From: Prochilodus magdalenae
Taxonomy: Eukaryota > Chordata > Actinopteri > Characiformes > Prochilodontidae
Direction of reading: 5' to 3'
DNA length: 64,000 bases
Assembly (NCBI GenBank): GCA_024036415.1
Contig: JAMWET010001365.1
Coordinates: 435,501 to 499,500 of the forward strand
Below, piece by piece: positions 60,896 to 64,000 of this stretch. How positions within the stretch are numbered: the stretch's first letter is position 1; the number at the start of each line of letters is the position of its first letter. A program made the position numbers and the translations under genes. The notes beneath the pieces are model-generated. The model made no database searches, was not told the DNA's origin, and saw only the letters and a list, made by a program, of their open reading frames with translations.

Positions 60896-61867
60896 AAGAC
60901 TATGTGCAAGTTTAGCCCACATGCTTTCACTGAAATGATATAGGATTCCCCGTATTAAATTGCTTCCTCTGTTTAATGATTTTTTGTTAAAACAAATAAA
61001 AGCCTTGTGTTTCACCATTTTGGGCATGGCCTATTATTTGTTCTGGATGAACTTCAAATTACATTAAAAGAATGTAAAGGACTTTTAACTTTAGTTTGGT
61101 TTGTTTTCTGCATATCACTGCTTAAGGGTGATCTTACTGTGCATCACATTTAAGTGAATTCATTACAGAAAGAAATATAGCATTTCATTTTTTTTCAGTA
61201 AAGAGCTCAAGCAACATCACAACAATGTACTAGAGGTTTTGCCTTCTGAGTGTCACTGTGAAGTACCATGCGTGCACTGCATTGCATATTTTTTCCACTG
61301 TAGTGAAAGCCACACGCATCTGTTCGGCGCAGGCACTTAAGCTGATTAAAATGATGAACAGCTGATGCTGTTCGAAAACCAAAACCAGATGCTTCAAAAT
61401 GAAACCTCAGAAATACAATGTAAAGAGCCAGTCCTGAATGCAAATCCAGTTTGGCCTGTTAAGGTGAAGGTGGTGTTCTCTTTTTATCAGCACATGTATC
61501 TTTCCTCAGCTTCATATTAGCATGATTAATAAAAAAGCTTCCTAAGATTTATTGCTGATGAACTAGTCGCAATCAAAGACCATGCAGTCAAGCTGCTGTT
61601 ACAGATAGCAAATGCAAATCATAAACAAGGCCAGGCACAGATAATCTGTAGAGGGGAAATGTGTCTTAATATAGCATAATATAACATATCTGATATGAAC
61701 ACTAACATGGCACTACAAGAATGGCTTCATAATGATAGTATTCTGTTGACTTCATATTTGCAGATAATGCAACTAAATACACATAACAAATATGCTTCAC
61801 AGCTAGCTCTGACTTTAAAAGTCTATACTGGGTGAAAATGACAGTGCTCTTTTATATGATAGTGAAC

Positions 61868-62013
61868 CCTCTATCTGTCTATGCTTAATTTGACTCAATA
61901 CATATTCATGAGCCAATGAATGAAGGAATAAAGGAATTTCCGCAAATGTAAATGCTGTAATCAGCTGCTTAGAAGACCCCTAAACCAAAATATTCACTTA
62001 CTGTCAAAATCTC
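61868..62013 (+). repeat. Direct repeat D, copy 2
   Basis: Matches 59913-60057, about 1.95 kb away. Each copy is followed by a family A-like left end (TCACTTACTGTCAAAATCTC here). Confidence 0.7.
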
Positions 62014-62241
62014 AACTGCATCCAGAACTGTTCCTCCAATATAGTCACTCCCTTACTGATAGTATTGCCCACAGTCAACAATTTGTCAAACTAGCATGTG
62101 TAGTCTGACATGTTCTGCAGGACCAGGAGGAAGCTACAGCCTTCTGAAATGGGTGACTGTAAGGATATAGCACCGGTCTGTGCTTTATTGCATATGCTCA
62201 CTGCTTTCTCTGGAGCTCAAAAGTGCAAATGCAAAAGCTTT

Positions 62242-62242
62242 G

Positions 62243-62279
<37 letters not shown>
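62242..62279. repeat. (CT)n microsatellite
   Basis: Short CT tract. The remainder of 62.3-63.1 kb shows no gene I can support. Confidence 0.9.
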
Positions 62280-62282
<3 letters not shown>

Positions 62283-63156
62283 ATTTCATTATGATCGTCC
62301 GACTTTGTATAAAATGATGTGCACTGGAGTCTGTGATTCAGAGGGAGATGACTTTATCATGCATGCTTTAGCTCAGTCTCCACCCACAGGCAATGTAATT
62401 TGTGCCTTGGTGCAGTTTGAGAATGGTAACCAGCGGATACAGACCACTTTATAGTTTTCTTCAAGCTCATGTTGGTGGCTTATATATCTTCATTACGGCC
62501 TCAGCTCGGAATGGTTTTCTGTGCATGAAAGCGGAGCGAATGCAAAGAAACCTAACACGTCTCGGTCCCTCAAGACACAAGGAATGCCATTACACCAGAA
62601 ATGAGCTGCACATTGTTGAAAGGATTCAGAGCATCTGGTTCCCCATCTTGTCTTAAAGCAAAGCTTTGTTCATGTAGGCTCATAGACCTTTTTATGCTTG
62701 GTCCACAAATTGTGCTGCTAGGTTGGATAAGCTTTGCGGAGTGTTGAACTCTAATTGTTGTCCCAAAATACATATATTAACAGTGCATTAATTGCACATT
62801 ATAATTATATTGCTTGTGTTAATAAAAATAAAGTAACTGAGATTTTTAGTAAAGAATCTGATTTATAGGTTGAAAGTGAATAGCTCACTAATATTGGGTT
62901 TTAGCATAGCTACTGGTATCTAAGTCTTATAACCAACAATGCTAGTTATTATAGCATGGCTAAAGCCACTTTAAGGGGCATGATGCACCAAGCTGACTGC
63001 TGGCCATCAGACTCTGTCAGGTTGTCAGTAGCCTGCAGGTGCCTGTAGTTTCACTCTTGGCTATTTGAGCATGCTGAATGAAAACTAAAGCAACTACTCA
63101 TCTTTTTGTCAGATAACTATGAACGTGGGCCAGCCACTCGTTTCGGTTTCTATTAA

Positions 63157-63300
63157 ATTTCATTCACCACCAAAAAATTATTGCACCCAGATGGAATCAA
63201 ATGAACAGGGATATGGTGGGTATGTCATGAGACATGCAAAAGATGTAAGGTTCATGCTCGGCAACGCATGTAACTTGACTGATTATATACACTCATCCTG
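63157..63300. mobile_element. Tc1-superfamily relic, family A, copy 7 (partial)
   Basis: TTCACCACCAAAAAATTATT then GCACCCAGATGGAA is the family A left end, followed by the 'catgctcggcaacgcatgtaac' block shared with copies 3 and 6. 63300-64000 shows nothing recognisable. Confidence 0.6.
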
Positions 63301-64000
63301 TTGAGATTGCTTTCTATTTCTATTCTTAGTGTAGGGATGTGGTCATGCAAAGTAGCTCTCAGCAGGTGCCATGCTCCTGGTTGCAGACAAATTGTTGTTG
63401 TGTGGTATAGTGGCAGTTCTGTATCAGAGTAATTGTTGCAGAGGAGGTGGGGCTTTGCGGTTCTGAGTATTAGCGTTGGTCTTGGTATTTCTAATCAAAA
63501 ATATATGTCCATAATAATTATAATAATAAACTGAATTAGAGATAGTAATAGAATTGAAGCAGTTAGGCTATGAACTGCCACCTGTCCACTGCCACATTGT
63601 TGCGGTCCGGTATTAAACAATCCATGGTCTGGTACTAGAGGAGAACTTTCTTGACAAGTTTTTCAATCAACATTATGACAGTGCAGAAAACATGGCATCA
63701 TGTATATCAGTCTATATGTCAGAAAAGTCAGGCTCAGTGATAGCAAATGGAAAGAGACAAACAGAGGCTTAGTCGAATGTGAAAACAGCTGTTTAGCCTA
63801 CCAATCAAATTTTGTCTGAAAACCTCAATGATACAATGTAAAACATTTATATTAACATTTAATTTAACTCAACAGTTGGGTCTTTCACATTTTCATTCAT
63901 CATGAATGGAATTAATAATAATGATTGTGACTTCTACTATTAGTTGGTCGCAGTAGTAGCTACAAAAGGAATGAATTGGCTGGCACATTGACGGGTTGAC

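Overview
The window is vertebrate nuclear DNA and almost certainly comes from a ray-finned fish. It holds multi-exon genes with GT-AG introns, a protein set matching human chromosome 12p (PYROXD1, PARP11, SLC6A12/13), and a dense load of Tc1/mariner elements, fish-type LINE tails, a tRNA-derived SINE and long TA, CT and ATCT microsatellites. I rebuilt all coding exons by hand from splice sites, reading frame and family resemblance. There are no operons, CRISPR arrays or prokaryotic signals.

Layout. 1-3850: end of an unrecognised membrane-protein gene (minus strand, one exon visible) and a repeat-rich spacer. 3850-10.3 kb: pyroxd1, plus strand, 12 coding exons, 488 aa, complete. 10.7-13.9 kb: a PARP11-like mono-ADP-ribosyltransferase gene, minus strand, 8 coding exons, 333 aa, in which the exon for the first half of the WWE domain has been tandemly duplicated. 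15.2-22.9 kb: a second gene, much closer to canonical parp11, minus strand, 7 coding exons, 343 aa, with a likely promoter near 22.4-22.9 kb that carries an ISRE-like GAAA repeat. 22.9-28.4 kb: gene-free and full of old transposons and LINE pieces. 28.4-54.3 kb: a sodium/chloride-dependent neurotransmitter transporter of the GABA/betaine (SLC6A12/13) group, plus strand, 15 coding exons over about 25 kb, 630 aa. Its introns hold a full-length but broken Tc1 element, a Tc1 deletion derivative with 216-bp inverted repeats, a LINE 3' end, a SINE and large microsatellites. 54.3-64 kb: no convincing gene, only repeats and one unrecognised open frame with a 10-residue repeat.

The genes do not form one pathway. 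pyroxd1 is a flavoprotein oxidoreductase, the PARP pair are ADP-ribosyl-transferring enzymes probably linked to innate immunity, and the SLC6 gene is a plasma-membrane transporter. Their proximity reflects conserved 12p-type synteny. pyroxd1 and the first PARP gene converge, with 709 bp between their stop codons. No wholly new system is evident. The most interesting signals are the PARP exon duplication beside its paralogue, the ISRE-like site, and the divergent SLC6 transporter with an enlarged glycosylated loop and a 30-bp inverted repeat of GC boxes at its promoter.
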